Of a stretch of DNA of 64,000 bases, positions 38,772 through 49,634 are shown piece by piece. The notes under the pieces were generated by a model. It did not search any database, was not told where the DNA came from, and saw nothing but the letters and a program-made list of their open reading frames with translations. The stretch is from Flammeovirgaceae bacterium (GTDB taxonomy: Bacteria; Bacteroidota; Bacteroidia; Cytophagales; Cyclobacteriaceae), in assembly GCA_016712035.1 (NCBI GenBank), contig JADJRT010000002.1, positions 186,001-250,000 on the forward strand, in the 5' to 3' direction. Both the position numbers and the translations under genes were made by a program. Numbering within the stretch: position 1 is the stretch's first letter; the number at the start of each line of letters is the position of its first letter.

Positions 38772-40983
38772 TCAAACATGTGTATACTTAATAATGAAGC
38801 TTCGGTTATTAGGTTCTTCATACGTATAGATGTCGTTGTAGACAATAAAGAGTCCTGTATTAGCTTGCTCTAAAATACTGAAACGCAAATTGAGCGACCA
38901 CAATTCAGCAAAGCTGTTGTACTGAACAAAGCCCTGAAAATTAATACGTGGTGTAAATGAATAACTAAGTCTTGCGCCAAGCAAAGTGGATACGGTTGAT
39001 CCATTTGGTAATCTAAGATCATTGATGGCCACACTGTATTCTGAATTGAATTTGTCGCCCACCCGGAAACCAAGCGTTCCACTATTTAAGTATCGGGTTC
39101 CTCCAAACGAACCACCTAAAATGGAACGCGTATTAACATAAAACATTTTACTCGCGTTGGTCATCAATACAAGTTGTGCTTCTGAGTGATTATAAGTTCC
39201 CGGATCAACGGTGATGCCAGAAATATTGAAGGGATCAATCACACCTTCTGTTGTAAAATTTATACCGGTGTGAATCTCAAGGCCATTGATCCATACCCAA
39301 TGATTATCAACATGAAGAAAACTGGTTTCCAGAAAGTCTGAGAAATTCCAATACCCACGATAGCTTACGTGCGGTCGCAATTCGAGTAGCCCAAACTTTC
39401 CATTCATCCGCACCTGCTTAAAAACCAGCAATTCGGGCTTGCGAAATCCAGATCGGAAAAGATACCCTACTTCCGGATTAAACCCCTCGCCTACCTGCGT
39501 ATAGGCCAGCGTGGCTCGCAGACCATTCCATTCGTAATTACCCGCCAGTTTATATGATTCAGAGTTCAGGCTATCCATTGGGGAATCTGTATTCGCGTAG
39601 TAACCAGACACAGTAGCTTTCTTACCTATTCCCCACTTGCCATCTACGCCATAGGTCCTGTTATAGTCATCATCACTTTCCAGTCCATTACGGTTTACAA
39701 AGATCGCTCCTATGGATGATCGTTGTGACAATTGCTGATTGATCCGTGCTACATTGAAATTATTTTTTTTGATTCCGAGTGATTCAACATCATCTGTAAA
39801 CATACTCAGGAATCCAATGTTTGTATTATTGATCTTACCCGACAAGCGAGCTCCGCCAATAATAGGTACAATCTCACCATTCGGTCCGATGCCAATCCTA
39901 CGACTAAAAAAAAGATCCACTTCACCCGGACTACCCACCGAGAATTGTCCGGCATTCTCAAGAAAAAACGGTCGCTTCTCCGGAAAGAAAAGATTGAAAC
40001 GATCCAAATTGATTTGTTGTTGGTCAACCTCTACCTGAGCAAAGTCTGTATTGTAGGTAAGATCAAGTGTTACGGCAGATGTAACACTATATTTTACATC
40101 GGCACCAAAGGCAGGTTTATATTTTGTTTCTGGATCGGTAGATTGAAAATCTTTAGTCGCTTTGCCTAGTACGTAAGGAATGAACTTTAAATTACCAGGA
40201 CTTTGAAGGTTAAGTCCGGTAAGAGTGCCTTCCAAAGAAAGACGCTTAAGATCGAATTGAATAGGCAGAGCTGCCCAGTAAGCAATTTCATTTGTTTTAC
40301 GAATGTTGCGCTGGAAATTGAATCCCCAAACCTGATCTTGCCCAGAAGCAAACCGAAGGGTACGCAAGGGAATAGCAAACTCAGCACTCCATCCAAAATC
40401 GCCCACAACAGACTTTACTGTAAATGCGGCATCCCAGTTGAGGTTGAAACCACCAATGGTTCCCTGTTGTTGTCGATTCTGTGATGTATTTCCCTGGCCT
40501 TCATTGTCAACCTGGCCATCATACTCAATGCCAATTGGGTTTGTTCCAAAAAATGAAACCATTTTGGCCATCATGAAATGTATCGAGTATAAATAAAAAA
40601 CTATCTGTATTATCTAACGTGGCATCCCTTCGCGCATCCGAGACAACCAGTTTCGCTGGCTCACTGTCGTAACAAACAACCGACACATAAAGAGTTGTAG
40701 CTGTATAGCCAATTCTTACATCCGTTTTTTCAGAGGCCGAAAACCCCGCGTTTGGTTTTGTCTGTATCATCTGATCAGTCGGCTTTATCGCCTCCCATAT
40801 AGGGTCTCCAATAACCTGACCATCCATCATTGGCTCTGCGCCTAAACTAACTGCACCCATGGTTGGCCGCTTATTAACATCCGGCATGTTAACAATAGTT
40901 TGAGCGTTGCATAGGTTAACGCCCACCAGTATAAGGGTTATCAAAGATGTAACTCTTAAGAGTCTAGATCCGAATGAAATCAT
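38772..40983 (-). CDS. DUF5916 outer-membrane protein with CBM9-like N-terminus (one frameshift)
   Basis: The ATG at 40983 (MISFGSRLLRVTSL) gives a signal peptide ending GVNLCNAQ. The N-terminal ~170 residues are a family 9 carbohydrate-binding-like domain (MDGQVIGDPIWEAIKP, DVRIGYTATTLYVSVVCYDSEP). DUF5916 follows, a predicted outer-membrane beta-barrel (PFFLENAGQFSVG, FFSRRIGI) ending in alternating strands up to IIKYTHV. The frame breaks in A6 at 40548-40553 (plus strand): one extra base. Removing it joins DGQNGFIF to GTNPIGIEYDGQ and gives 736 residues, the family size. Function is unknown; such proteins are often annotated as hydrolases, without proof. Confidence 0.82.
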
Positions 40984-41105
40984 TCGCAGAATGCGTTTGG
41001 GAGTAATATAAATATTTACGCAGGGAAACAGGTGCTTATTTAACACCAAGGGTTAAAGCTAGGATTGAGCGGAGAAAAGGCGCTTGGAGGCTGCTTTGCA
41101 AAAAA

Positions 41106-42137
41106 TTAAAGGCGACTAGCTATGGCTTTATTTATTCTTTTGACAAATCCTGGCCCTTCATAAATGAATCCCGTGTAGATTTGAATAAGATCCGCTCCGG
41201 CTTGAATTTTTTCTACCGCGTCCTCAGGCGTCATGATACCACCAACACCAATGATTGGATAGTCTTTGCCGAGTTCCTTTCTCAGGAATGAAATCACTGC
41301 TGTTGCCCTGTTGCGCAATGGCTTACCACTTAAGCCTCCCAGGCCAATTGCTGAAATTGTTTGCGCGTCTGTGATTAATCCTTCGCGGGATATTGTTGTA
41401 TTAGTTGCAATAACTCCATCTGTTTTTGTCTCCAATAAAATCTCAACAACATCGTGTAATTGAGATTCGCTTAAGTCGGGCGCAATTTTTAGTAAAATCG
41501 GCTTAGGATTTCCCTTGGTTTGATTCAGTGCTTTTACTGAATTCAATAATCTTTTCAACGGTTCTTTCTCTTGCAGCTCTCGAAGGTTAGGTGTGTTGGG
41601 CGAACTTACATTTACAACAAAATAATCTACATATGGAAAAAGTGATTCAAAGCATTCGGTATAATCCTCAAAAGCTTTTTCGTTGGGTGTTACTTTGTTT
41701 TTTCCAATGTTGCCGCCCACTAACACATTCGATTTTCTATTTCTCAAATGTTTCACTGCCTCCTCCACGCCATCATTATTAAACCCCATGCGGTTAATGA
41801 GTGCTTGATCAGCAGGTAGCCGAAAAAGTCGTGGCTTGTCGTTGCCAGGCTGGGGCCTTGGTGTTAATGTTCCAATTTCAATAAAGCCAAAACCAAATAC
41901 CGACAGCTCATCGATGAGTAAGGCATTTTTGTCAAAACCCGCAGCGAGCCCAACCGGGTTTGGAAAAGTTAATCCAAATAACCTTCGCTCCAGTTTTGGG
42001 TTTTGCAAGGTGAATACTTTATGAAATAGGAAAGGCACCCGGAATTTTCCAACCACCCTTAAAAGATTAAAAGTAACATGATGAATAAATTCAGGAGGGA
42101 AAAGGAAGAGCAGCGGTCGAACAAAAAATCGATACAT
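41106..42137 (-). CDS. pyrD: Dihydroorotate dehydrogenase (quinone), class 2
   Basis: An intact 343-residue protein. The N-terminal amphipathic segment (MYRFFVRPLLFLFPPEF) is the membrane-binding part typical of class 2 enzymes. FMN and substrate motifs are clear: NPVGLAAGFDKNA, EIGTLTPRPQPGNDKPRLFRL, NVSSPNTPNLR with the catalytic serine, GVIATNTTISRE, GLSGKPL and IIGVGGI. It oxidises dihydroorotate to orotate in pyrimidine synthesis and passes electrons to the quinone pool. It starts 10 nt after the DUF4136 stop and is part of a minus-strand run that begins with xerD. Confidence 0.94.
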   Translation of the reverse strand: MYRFFVRPLLFLFPPEFIHHVTFNLLRVVGKFRVPFLFHKVFTLQNPKLERRLFGLTFPNPVGLAAGFDKNALLIDELSVFGFGFIEIGTLTPRPQPGNDKPRLFRLPADQALINRMGFNNDGVEEAVKHLRNRKSNVLVGGNIGKNKVTPNEKAFEDYTECFESLFPYVDYFVVNVSSPNTPNLRELQEKEPLKRLLNSVKALNQTKGNPKPILLKIAPDLSESQLHDVVEILLETKTDGVIATNTTISREGLITDAQTISAIGLGGLSGKPLRNRATAVISFLRKELGKDYPIIGVGGIMTPEDAVEKIQAGADLIQIYTGFIYEGPGFVKRINKAIASRL

Positions 42138-42147
42138 CTAAATAATC

Positions 42148-42676
42148 TTACTTCTTCTTTTTCTTCTTTTCGGGCTTACCAAATTTTCTAAGTCCTTTCG
42201 CCACAATACCATCGATCATAGTTTCACCATCGGTAACTGTTGCTGTAGTGGTAGCGTTTATGCGCCATACCTTAATATTACTTCGATTATTTAAGTCTAA
42301 AATAAAACTACCTTGGCTAAAATCCCGCATATAATTTCTTTCCATAGATCCCGGTGTTAATCCCATTGGGCCCACGCTGCCTGCATCACTGCGGGCCATG
42401 GCGCCAATAGCATAGGAAACTATTATATCTGCTGAGGAGTCTACACGCGTTAACCCTTTCGATTCAAGTTCGCGTATTACTGCTGTTTGAACCCATTTGT
42501 GTATTTGCTCTTCACTCACTACCTGCTGATCTTTGAGTGTTATTACTTCGCACTCCCCAAAGCGAAAGGTTTTGAATTGAGTAAAGTCCAGATCCTTATC
42601 ATAATCCACTTTTATATCTTGTCCGTAAGCAACCGAAGCTATTAACGTAACGAAAAGGAAGCCATTGCTTTTTCAT
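42148..42676 (-). CDS. DUF4136 exported protein (frameshift in signal peptide)
   Basis: The long open frame begins at an internal ATG (MDYDKDLDF) without a signal peptide. The upstream ATG at 42676 reads a signal if the T5 run at 42669-42673 (A5 on the coding strand) is changed by one base, giving MKSNGFLFVTLIASVAYGQ. DUF4136 features follow: the FKTFRFG strand, a region with ELESKGLTRVDSSADIIVSY, and ILDLNNRSNIKVWR. The C-terminus is poly-lysine (EKKKKKKK). About 175 residues. Probably periplasmic or a lipid-anchored type of protein; function unknown. It lies between xerD and pyrD. Confidence 0.8.
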
Positions 42677-42695
42677 ATAACAAAGATAATTAAAA

Positions 42696-43631
42696 TTAAC
42701 TGCGTGGGTGAAACTCCTGAATCACCTGCCGCAAATAATCCCGATCCAAATGGGTATAAATTTCAGTAGTGGTAATCGATTCATGACCCAACATCTCTTG
42801 TACAGCCCGCAAGTCGGCACCGCCTTCAATTAAGTGAGTGGCAAAAGAATGCCGAAAGGTATGCGGGCTGATCGTTTTGTGAAGTCCAATTTTCAGAGCC
42901 AGATCTTTTATAATCATAAAGACCATCACGCGTGTCAGCTTCTTTCCTCTCCGGTTTAAAAAAACATGACTCTCCGCTCCTTTTTGAACCGGAACATGGA
43001 TCCGGATTTCCTGCATATAAATCTTGATGTACTTTAGCGCATCCTTTCCGATAGGAACCAATCGTTCCTTGTTTCCTTTTCCAATCACACGAAGGAAGCC
43101 GAGATCAAAATAAATATTGGCCAGTTTTAATTCGACCAACTCCGATACTCGCAAACCAGATGAATACAGTACCTCCAGCATGGCCCGGTTGCGCCCACCT
43201 TCTGGTTTTGACAAATCGATGGCTTCCAACATTTTCACTATCTCATCATACGAAAGCGTGTCTGGAAGTTTGCGGCCCAGTTTGGGTCCTTCCAAAAGTG
43301 CGGTCGGGTCTTTTGTAATCAACTCCTCAAAAAGTAAATACTTATAAAACGCTTTAATACCCGACAGTATTCTGGCCTGACTAAAGGCACTCATACCCAG
43401 TTCGCTAATGTATTGCAGGAATTGCTGAAGATGTTTGGAAGAAATGACTAAGGGACTCAATCCTTCAAATTTCATCTCAATAAATTGAGCCAACTTTTCA
43501 ACATCACGCACATAAGCCTGAATTGAATTAGGTGAAAGCGAACGCTCCAATTTCAAATAACTTCCATAATGCTTAATATGACTCTCCCAGTTCTTCACAC
43601 AACAAATGTGCGAATTATTTTCATGTGGCAT
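42696..43631 (-). CDS. xerD: Site-specific tyrosine recombinase XerD-like
   Basis: The ATG at 43631 (MPHENNSH) is chosen over an upstream in-frame start at 43787 that would cover the divergent promoter and part of aroQ. The product has 311 residues. The N-terminal SAM-like core-binding domain contains LERSLSPNSIQAYVRDV. The catalytic domain has Arg in SSGLRVSELVEL, Lys in GKGNKERLVP, the HTFRHSFATHL box, LGHESITTTEIYTHLD and the nucleophile Tyr. Family role: with XerC, or alone, resolves chromosome dimers at dif, activated by FtsK, whose gene is at the left edge. It diverges from aroQ, with 81 nt between. Confidence 0.92.
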   Translation of the reverse strand: MPHENNSHICCVKNWESHIKHYGSYLKLERSLSPNSIQAYVRDVEKLAQFIEMKFEGLSPLVISSKHLQQFLQYISELGMSAFSQARILSGIKAFYKYLLFEELITKDPTALLEGPKLGRKLPDTLSYDEIVKMLEAIDLSKPEGGRNRAMLEVLYSSGLRVSELVELKLANIYFDLGFLRVIGKGNKERLVPIGKDALKYIKIYMQEIRIHVPVQKGAESHVFLNRRGKKLTRVMVFMIIKDLALKIGLHKTISPHTFRHSFATHLIEGGADLRAVQEMLGHESITTTEIYTHLDRDYLRQVIQEFHPRS

Positions 43632-43700
43632 ATAGGAACCCAAACTCTCAATCCATTTAAAAATAATATACCTGAACTTAACTATTACTAATTTTGGCTG

Positions 43701-43708
43701 TACCTTCG
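43701..43708 (+). promoter_or_regulatory. Possible -7 box before aroQ
   Basis: TACCTTCG fits TAnnTTnG and sits just 4 nt before the aroQ ATG, with TTTGG upstream. Position in the xerD-aroQ divergent gap supports it; strength is unproved. Confidence 0.3.
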
Positions 43709-43712
43709 AAAC

Positions 43713-44130
43713 ATGAAAATTCAAATCATTAATGGCCCAAACCTGAACTTGCTGGGAAAGCGCGAACCAGAAACGTATGGCAATCAAACTTTTGAAGAAT
43801 ACTTCGCAACCCTTAAAAATCGATTTTCCGAAATCGAGTTATTCTATTATCAATCCAATGTAGAAGGCGAATTAATAAATAAACTCCATGATGTAGGCTT
43901 TAGTTTTGATGCAATCATTTTAAATGCCGGGGCTTACACACACTTCGGTTGCGCTTCACGATGCCATCGCTGCTATTAAAACTCCAGTTATTGAAGTTCA
44001 TATCAGCAACGTGTACGCGAGGGAAGAATTTCGACACAAGAGTTTAATAACCTCAAAGTGTATTGGGCTTATTACCGGGTTTGGCATAGAAGGGTATGCC
44101 ATGGCCATTCAACACATGCAAAGAAAATGA
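43713..44130 (+). CDS. aroQ: 3-dehydroquinate dehydratase, type II (dinucleotide loss)
   Basis: Starts MKIQIINGPNLNLLGKREPE, with the active-site NGPNLNLLG and the catalytic Tyr in ETYGNQTF (KREPETYG). Two bases are missing from the (AC)n run at 43936-43943: the observed GAYTHFGC should read GAYTHTSVALHDAI. The rest has VIEVHISNVYAREEFRHKS (His and Arg of the active site) and ITGFGIEGY. Repaired length is 139 residues, typical. It catalyses the third step of the shikimate pathway as a dodecamer. The stop overlaps the aminotransferase start (ATGA). Confidence 0.9.
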
Positions 44131-45182
44131 TCTCTTTCTATCCGGGCCCCTCGCGGGTTTATGATGAAATTCCAAAATATGTAAAAGAAGCGCATCGCAA
44201 AGGCGTTCTCAGCATAAATCATCGCAGCGTGGAATTTATGAACCTCTCTGAAGAGACGGTAATATTGCTGAAATCAAAACTTACAATCCCCGATTCGTAT
44301 AAAATCTTCTTTACGTCTTCGGCTACTGAATGTTGGGAAATTATTGCCCAGTCTTTCATCGTAACCGATAGCCTTCACATCTTTAACGGTGCGTTTGGCG
44401 AAAAATGGTTTGACTACACCAAGCGACTCGTTCCCGGTGCGCAAGCTTTTCCATTCGATACTGAAAGTAGACTTGAAGTTAAAAATCTTCCGCTGAAAAA
44501 TCAGGAAGTAATATGCCTCACTCAAAACGAAACCAGCAATGGTACTGAGGTTAACAATTCTATTATTGCTGCTATTAAGAGAAAAAGTCCGCACGCGCTA
44601 CTTGCGGTAGACGCTACTTCTTCTATGGCGGGTATTGAACTGAACTTTAAATCGGCCGATGTATGGTTCGCCTCCGTACAAAAATGTTTTGGCTTACCTG
44701 CAGGACTTGCCGTTATGATTTGTTCACCCCACGCTATCCAACGCATGGAAGCCAAACACGAAAGGAATCATTACAATAGTTTGTCCTTTATAAATGAGAT
44801 GATGGATAAATGGCAAACTGCTTACACGCCTAATGTTCTTGGAATCTATTTGCTCATGCGCACGATGAAAAAAAGAAAATCCATTGAACAGACTCATCAA
44901 AAAATAAAATTGCGATCCGTAACATGGCAAAAGTTTTTTAGAGGATCCAAAAACATTAAACTTTATATTAAAAATCAAGGTGTTCGCTCGCTCACAGTGC
45001 TTACGCTCACCGCAAAACCCGAACTCATTACAGAAATAAAAAATCAGGCGAAAGCGAATGGCATACTAGTAGGTGATGGCTATGGTACTTTGAAACAAGA
45101 TACTTTTAGAATCGCCAATTTCCCGGCTATCAAGAAAGCAGAGATTCGGCAACTTCAGAAGTTTCTTGATTCTTATCTATAA
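44127..45182 (+). CDS. Class V aminotransferase, phosphoserine aminotransferase-like
   Basis: The ATG at 44127 overlaps the aroQ stop. The product has 351 residues and is intact. It begins ISFYPGPSRVYDEIPKYVKEA and continues with SINHRS, FFTSSATECWEI, GAFGEKWFDY, and the PLP lysine in FASVQKCFGLPAGL (usual SerC: Q-K). The C-terminal domain has GYGTLKQDTFRIANFPA. It could be a SerC homologue making phosphoserine, but it is diverged from standard SerC (no clear HWY-like motifs), so substrate assignment is open. It is convergent with dabB, with only 3 nt between them. Confidence 0.78.
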   Translation: MISFYPGPSRVYDEIPKYVKEAHRKGVLSINHRSVEFMNLSEETVILLKSKLTIPDSYKIFFTSSATECWEIIAQSFIVTDSLHIFNGAFGEKWFDYTKRLVPGAQAFPFDTESRLEVKNLPLKNQEVICLTQNETSNGTEVNNSIIAAIKRKSPHALLAVDATSSMAGIELNFKSADVWFASVQKCFGLPAGLAVMICSPHAIQRMEAKHERNHYNSLSFINEMMDKWQTAYTPNVLGIYLLMRTMKKRKSIEQTHQKIKLRSVTWQKFFRGSKNIKLYIKNQGVRSLTVLTLTAKPELITEIKNQAKANGILVGDGYGTLKQDTFRIANFPAIKKAEIRQLQKFLDSYL

Positions 45183-45185
45183 TTG

Positions 45186-47053
45186 CTAGGAAGACCGGTA
45201 GGCCATTTCATAAACCGATTTAACGTGCGGCCCCAGAAATACACGCGCATAAATGCGGATGATAGCCAGCCCATCAATAATAAAACTGAGGGAAGTAAGG
45301 AACGCCAACAGTATCTGGTCTTCATGGATATGTGTGAAGATTAAATCCTCACCCACAAACGTAGGCGTAATAGGAAATCCTGATACCCCAAGACAGGCAA
45401 TTAAAAATGCCAGCGCAAGTTTAGGATGCTTATACGAATACCCACGAAACTGATCCAGATCGATGGAGCCCTCCAGGGTTTTCAATCTTCGCAAAATCAG
45501 ATATCCAAATAATCCGAACACTGAAATCCCACTTAGGTAAAGCAAAGTATGAGTAAATTCAAAATGCTCGTTGAATGAAATGGACAGCGCTACCCAAAAG
45601 TGATTCAGAATAACCAATATCCAACTTAGGCGGGCATGAATGCGCTCGGTAAAAGATTTGAGAACCATCATTAGTCCGATTATCGAAAAAACAATGGGTA
45701 ATAATTCATGAATTGAGGGTGTAACCAGATCTTCAAAATAAAAAAGAAGGGTACCTAGTATATAAGCAGGAATAAAAAACGTCAGCACCTTGGGGGTAGT
45801 TAAATAACCTAATTTCTTTCCAGCCCACTTCACCGGATTCCAGAGATACTTATACATGAACGAATCCAGGTTCCATTCCTTTAGACAAAGTATATACAAG
45901 GAGTATTCAAGTTTTTTTGGCCACGAATCTTCCTTCGTTTGTTGCCGCGGAATAAAATTGTAGAACTGTTCGCGAATCTGATAACTGACTACGGATGGTG
46001 ACACCAACAACTGATATGTTCTTAAAAAAGCATTACCTGCAAAATGAAATAAAGCCAGATACTCCAGACCCGCTGCGACCTCAATAAAAATAATTCCAAT
46101 CTGGGCAATCGATGAATATGCAATCTGACTTTTTACAGAGGACTGTACCCGCGCAATGCCCGTTGCAACCAGACTGGTTGTCAATCCCAGCAATCCGATA
46201 AGAATTCTTACCGATAGCTGATGTTCCCAAAAAGGAAAAGTTCTTAATAAAATAAAAACACCCATGTGTACTGAGAGTGAACCATAAAAGATAGCGCTTG
46301 ACGGTGTTGGTCCTTCCATTGCCCTTGGCAACCAGGTTGAAAAAGGCAATTGAGCTGATTTAGCGGCTGCGGATATCAAAATCATCAATGAAATAAAAAT
46401 TCCAATCCAGCTATGGCTTTGCAAGTGCGAGTGCACAAGTTCATAATTACTCAACTTCAGGAACGTGATATTTTCCTGAAACAGGTGGTGGCTCATCCAC
46501 ATCGCTAAAATTAAACCAACATCGCCTATGCGATAAATTGAAAAAACCTTTACTGCATTTTTTACCGGCAGGTAACGATCGCGATAAAAGGCAATGAGCA
46601 GAAAAGATGAAATACCGAGAAGCTCCCATCCGATAAATAATGTTTCGAGATTGCCCGACAGAATGGTTATGTTATACCCGAGGTAGAAAAACAGAATCGT
46701 ATTAAAGAATCGCTTGTACCCAGTTTCGCGATGCAAATAATACCGACTATAGATGGTAACCATAAAGGTTAATAAAGAGCCAACAAAGAGGTAGGTTGCG
46801 GTGATTTTGTCGAAATAGAAATCAACAAAAACTCGTAGCCATTGGTCTTGTACAGAATAATTTCTTTGAGGTTTAAGGCAGGATGCCCATTCCATAACCA
46901 ATAGATGGCAAAAATCTGAAAACCAAACATGTGCAAACCCACAATACCAAAGGCCGTCTTTGACAGTATGCCTTCCTGTTTACCGGGTATTAACAGGCTA
47001 ACTAAAAAACCGAGTAAAGGAATTGCTATAAAGAATTGAAGTATCGTATGCAT
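45186..47053 (-). CDS. dabB: DabB-like proton-translocating membrane subunit (one frameshift)
   Basis: Starts MHTILQFFIAIPLLGFLVSLLIPG. The frame breaks in A5 at 46827-46831 (T5 on the coding strand). One more base gives NGYEFFVDFYFDKITATYLF, joining both parts to a 622-residue protein. It is a NuoL/MrpA-type proton-channel protein: about 14 helices, with LPFSTWLPRAMEGPTPSSA and YSSIAQIGIIF. Neighbour dabA (5 nt upstream on the same strand) fixes it as the DabB subunit rather than complex I. Family knowledge: DabB supplies proton-motive force for vectorial CO2 hydration by DabA. The C-terminus ends YEMAYRSS. Confidence 0.88.
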
Positions 47054-47057
47054 GTGC

Positions 47058-49550
47058 CTAAGAAATCAAGTGAACGGAAATATTTTCTGTTTGCGACTCT
47101 AACAAAGTCTCGAGGTCTGCCACTTTTTGGATAGACTCAGTAAGCGTTTTATAGTTTGAGACGCGACCCTCCTTGAAATGGAAAAGCTCGCGTGTGATTG
47201 GATGGATAACGATTAAATGCACCCACTCATTAATAAACCATTCATAAGTCTCTAGTGATTTTTGAATTGTTTTTAAAACCACTTCAGGGAAATGCTCAAC
47301 TACTAGGAGCAATCGCACGGGGTCATGTACTTCAATCATTTGGCTGGGTAGCCCAGGACGTAAATCACCGTCAATGCCATTGGCAACACCAAAAAGGCCC
47401 ATCACATTGTGCGGCAGTTTTGTGCCAGCTCCTAATTTTTGATTATCGACCCGCGAAAAAAAGTATTCGAGGTTAATTCCACCACACACAGAGGCGGCCG
47501 CTTCAAGAATATTAAATAAATAGTTGCCATCGGGATCCACCTGATAATCGAATGAATTCAGAAACGCTCTTCGATCTAAAAACAAATGCTGGGTAAGAGA
47601 CCTGCGACCAACAATACAAAGAGAATTTGTAGCGTGATTCAATTCAGGCCGTGGCTCAAAGAGCGATACAGAGCGTATTCTAATTTTGGCATGAATCTCT
47701 TCTGTACTTAATTCGGTATTGATTGATTCAAATCTTCTTGATCGTTCCTTCGAATTGGCATCGAGTGCCTGTGTAAAGATGCTTTCGTTAACCCAATGAC
47801 GCTCTCTATTTCCGATTGATAGCAATTCCTCATCAAAAAACATAATTTCGTCGCGTGTGGTGTCATGCAACCCGCCAACAAATTGAGTTGTATCTGGAAT
47901 CTCTAACCCTTTATCGCAAAGAAGTTCGCGCACTTTACGCTGGTTAGCCATGTGGCAGATCACACGCGAATTCACCGAACCGGCCCGGCCCGAACAGGCA
48001 CCACAATCGTAAGCGGCATAATGAGGGTTATTAACACTGCTGGACCCGTGACCGATTACGTAGACAATTGGTGCAAAATCTTTCACCAACCCAATGCTCT
48101 TCAAAAGACTTTCAACCCTTACAGCCATTTCCTCAATGGTAAATCCAATTTGAAGATCATTCTCTCTATGGTGGAGATGCTTATTCTCTATCGTGAGTTT
48201 CGAAGTCTTTTCCATATGCTTAAAGGACGATGCCATGGCCGGACTAACCGAAGGCTTGAAAATAGTAAGGAGCAATTTAAATGCAGACCAAAAACCAAGT
48301 GTTTGGCTTATCAACCACCCGCTAAAGAGGGAGTGACTGTGTTTTGTAAAGTGCACATCTTTCTCGTGCTTCCTTCTTACACCAATTTCTTTAATCAAAT
48401 ATTTTGGTGTAATCGGTGCCGGACAAAGCTTGGTATAAAATTTTCCATGATCGAGTTGAAAGAAAAACTCCACACCAAAAAACCCGGGTGTTCCAAAGGT
48501 TTCGCAAGCAGGATCATGCTTCTCCAGGTATCTTCGCAAGGAACACGCGCGGTCGTCAATACAAAACATGGCCTGAAATGATTTAACTTTAATCACTGGC
48601 TCCCCCTGATTGGTTGTCTGAAGTCCCTTCAACACTTCATCATAATAACTCCACTCATAAGCTTCCTGCCAAAGATTTGTTACTTCGTCAAGTTCTGTTG
48701 GTTCGTACTTTGCAAAAAGATCAACAGGCTTTTCTTTTATTCGCTTGCATAAGGGAAGCCACCCTTCCCCAAAGTGATCATCCAATGCATCAATCTCTAA
48801 AAGCAATTCAAAAACAATAAGATCATGCAACGAAATCTTTCTGGCATCCAATAGTGTTTGAGGTTGATCTTCAACAGCGGAGACCATACCCGACCAACCC
48901 TGATGAGAAAATTGCTGATCAAAGAGGTATTGTTTGTAAAGCGACTCATCGCCAATTAAAATATTTAATAAATAGCTGACATTGGTTTGGCCACCCAGTA
49001 AAAGTTTTTTCGCTCGACCTTGACGGAAAAAACTTGAAAAACTTACTCGTTCCATTTCACGAATACTGGCCAAAAAGCTATTATGCCAAACAGGAAAATT
49101 CCACATGGCAATTCCCTGGTCCAAAAAAGAACAAAGTATTCTAAATAACAACGGATGAACCAATGAGTCGAGGTCTATCTGATATTCGCGCTTCCAGTTT
49201 GCCCGTAACGATCCAATACGAGGTGAAGGTTTGTGATAAACTTCATGAAGCATTTTTTGCTTCCACACCTTAATCTGATCAACTCCTTTTTGTTGTGTTA
49301 GGATCTTTTCTAACACCGAAGTTTTTATTCTTCCTGATTCATAGCACCCGCGATACTCAGCAAGAGACATGGAAACCCGATAGCCCAACATGGTGGAAGC
49401 GGTATAGATCGCCTTGCTGAACTTAAATTTTTGAAAGGCATGTAAGGTATTGTGATGGATAAAATCTTTTAAAGGAGCTTGCGCTGGTAAATAGTGTTTT
49501 AGCTCATGAAGAACTTCGTGTTCCTCAAAAATAATAGAATTGGTTTGCAT
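47058..49550 (-). CDS. dabA: DabA-like inorganic carbon transporter subunit (DUF2309)
   Basis: An intact 830-residue DUF2309 protein. It opens with LHELKHYLPAQAPLKDFIHHNT. Four zinc-site residues of the DAB carbonic-anhydrase-like core are visible: Cys and Asp in MFCIDDRAC (~residue 330), His in GHGSSSVNN (~500) and Cys in YDCGACSGR (~515). Family knowledge: with DabB it forms an energy-coupled CO2-hydrating complex that accumulates bicarbonate in the cytoplasm. In a likely heterotroph this would feed anaplerotic and biosynthetic carboxylases when CO2 is scarce. The operon is dabA then dabB; a porin lies divergently upstream. Confidence 0.93.
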   Translation of the reverse strand: MQTNSIIFEEHEVLHELKHYLPAQAPLKDFIHHNTLHAFQKFKFSKAIYTASTMLGYRVSMSLAEYRGCYESGRIKTSVLEKILTQQKGVDQIKVWKQKMLHEVYHKPSPRIGSLRANWKREYQIDLDSLVHPLLFRILCSFLDQGIAMWNFPVWHNSFLASIREMERVSFSSFFRQGRAKKLLLGGQTNVSYLLNILIGDESLYKQYLFDQQFSHQGWSGMVSAVEDQPQTLLDARKISLHDLIVFELLLEIDALDDHFGEGWLPLCKRIKEKPVDLFAKYEPTELDEVTNLWQEAYEWSYYDEVLKGLQTTNQGEPVIKVKSFQAMFCIDDRACSLRRYLEKHDPACETFGTPGFFGVEFFFQLDHGKFYTKLCPAPITPKYLIKEIGVRRKHEKDVHFTKHSHSLFSGWLISQTLGFWSAFKLLLTIFKPSVSPAMASSFKHMEKTSKLTIENKHLHHRENDLQIGFTIEEMAVRVESLLKSIGLVKDFAPIVYVIGHGSSSVNNPHYAAYDCGACSGRAGSVNSRVICHMANQRKVRELLCDKGLEIPDTTQFVGGLHDTTRDEIMFFDEELLSIGNRERHWVNESIFTQALDANSKERSRRFESINTELSTEEIHAKIRIRSVSLFEPRPELNHATNSLCIVGRRSLTQHLFLDRRAFLNSFDYQVDPDGNYLFNILEAAASVCGGINLEYFFSRVDNQKLGAGTKLPHNVMGLFGVANGIDGDLRPGLPSQMIEVHDPVRLLLVVEHFPEVVLKTIQKSLETYEWFINEWVHLIVIHPITRELFHFKEGRVSNYKTLTESIQKVADLETLLESQTENISVHLIS

Positions 49551-49634
49551 CGTTTTGCAACAAGAATGCTGCAGTTAAAAATCTAAAATGGACAATTAAA
49601 AGGTCTGGCTTGACCGATCAAATTCAATATTAGA

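Noticed and set aside
43632..43787. N-terminal extension of XerD
   Set aside because: It would cover the xerD-aroQ gap and the start of aroQ, and XerD proteins are about 300 residues.
47952..48581. A 209-codon plus-strand frame inside dabA
   Set aside because: It overlaps the conserved zinc-site region of DabA on the other strand and has no recognisable domain.
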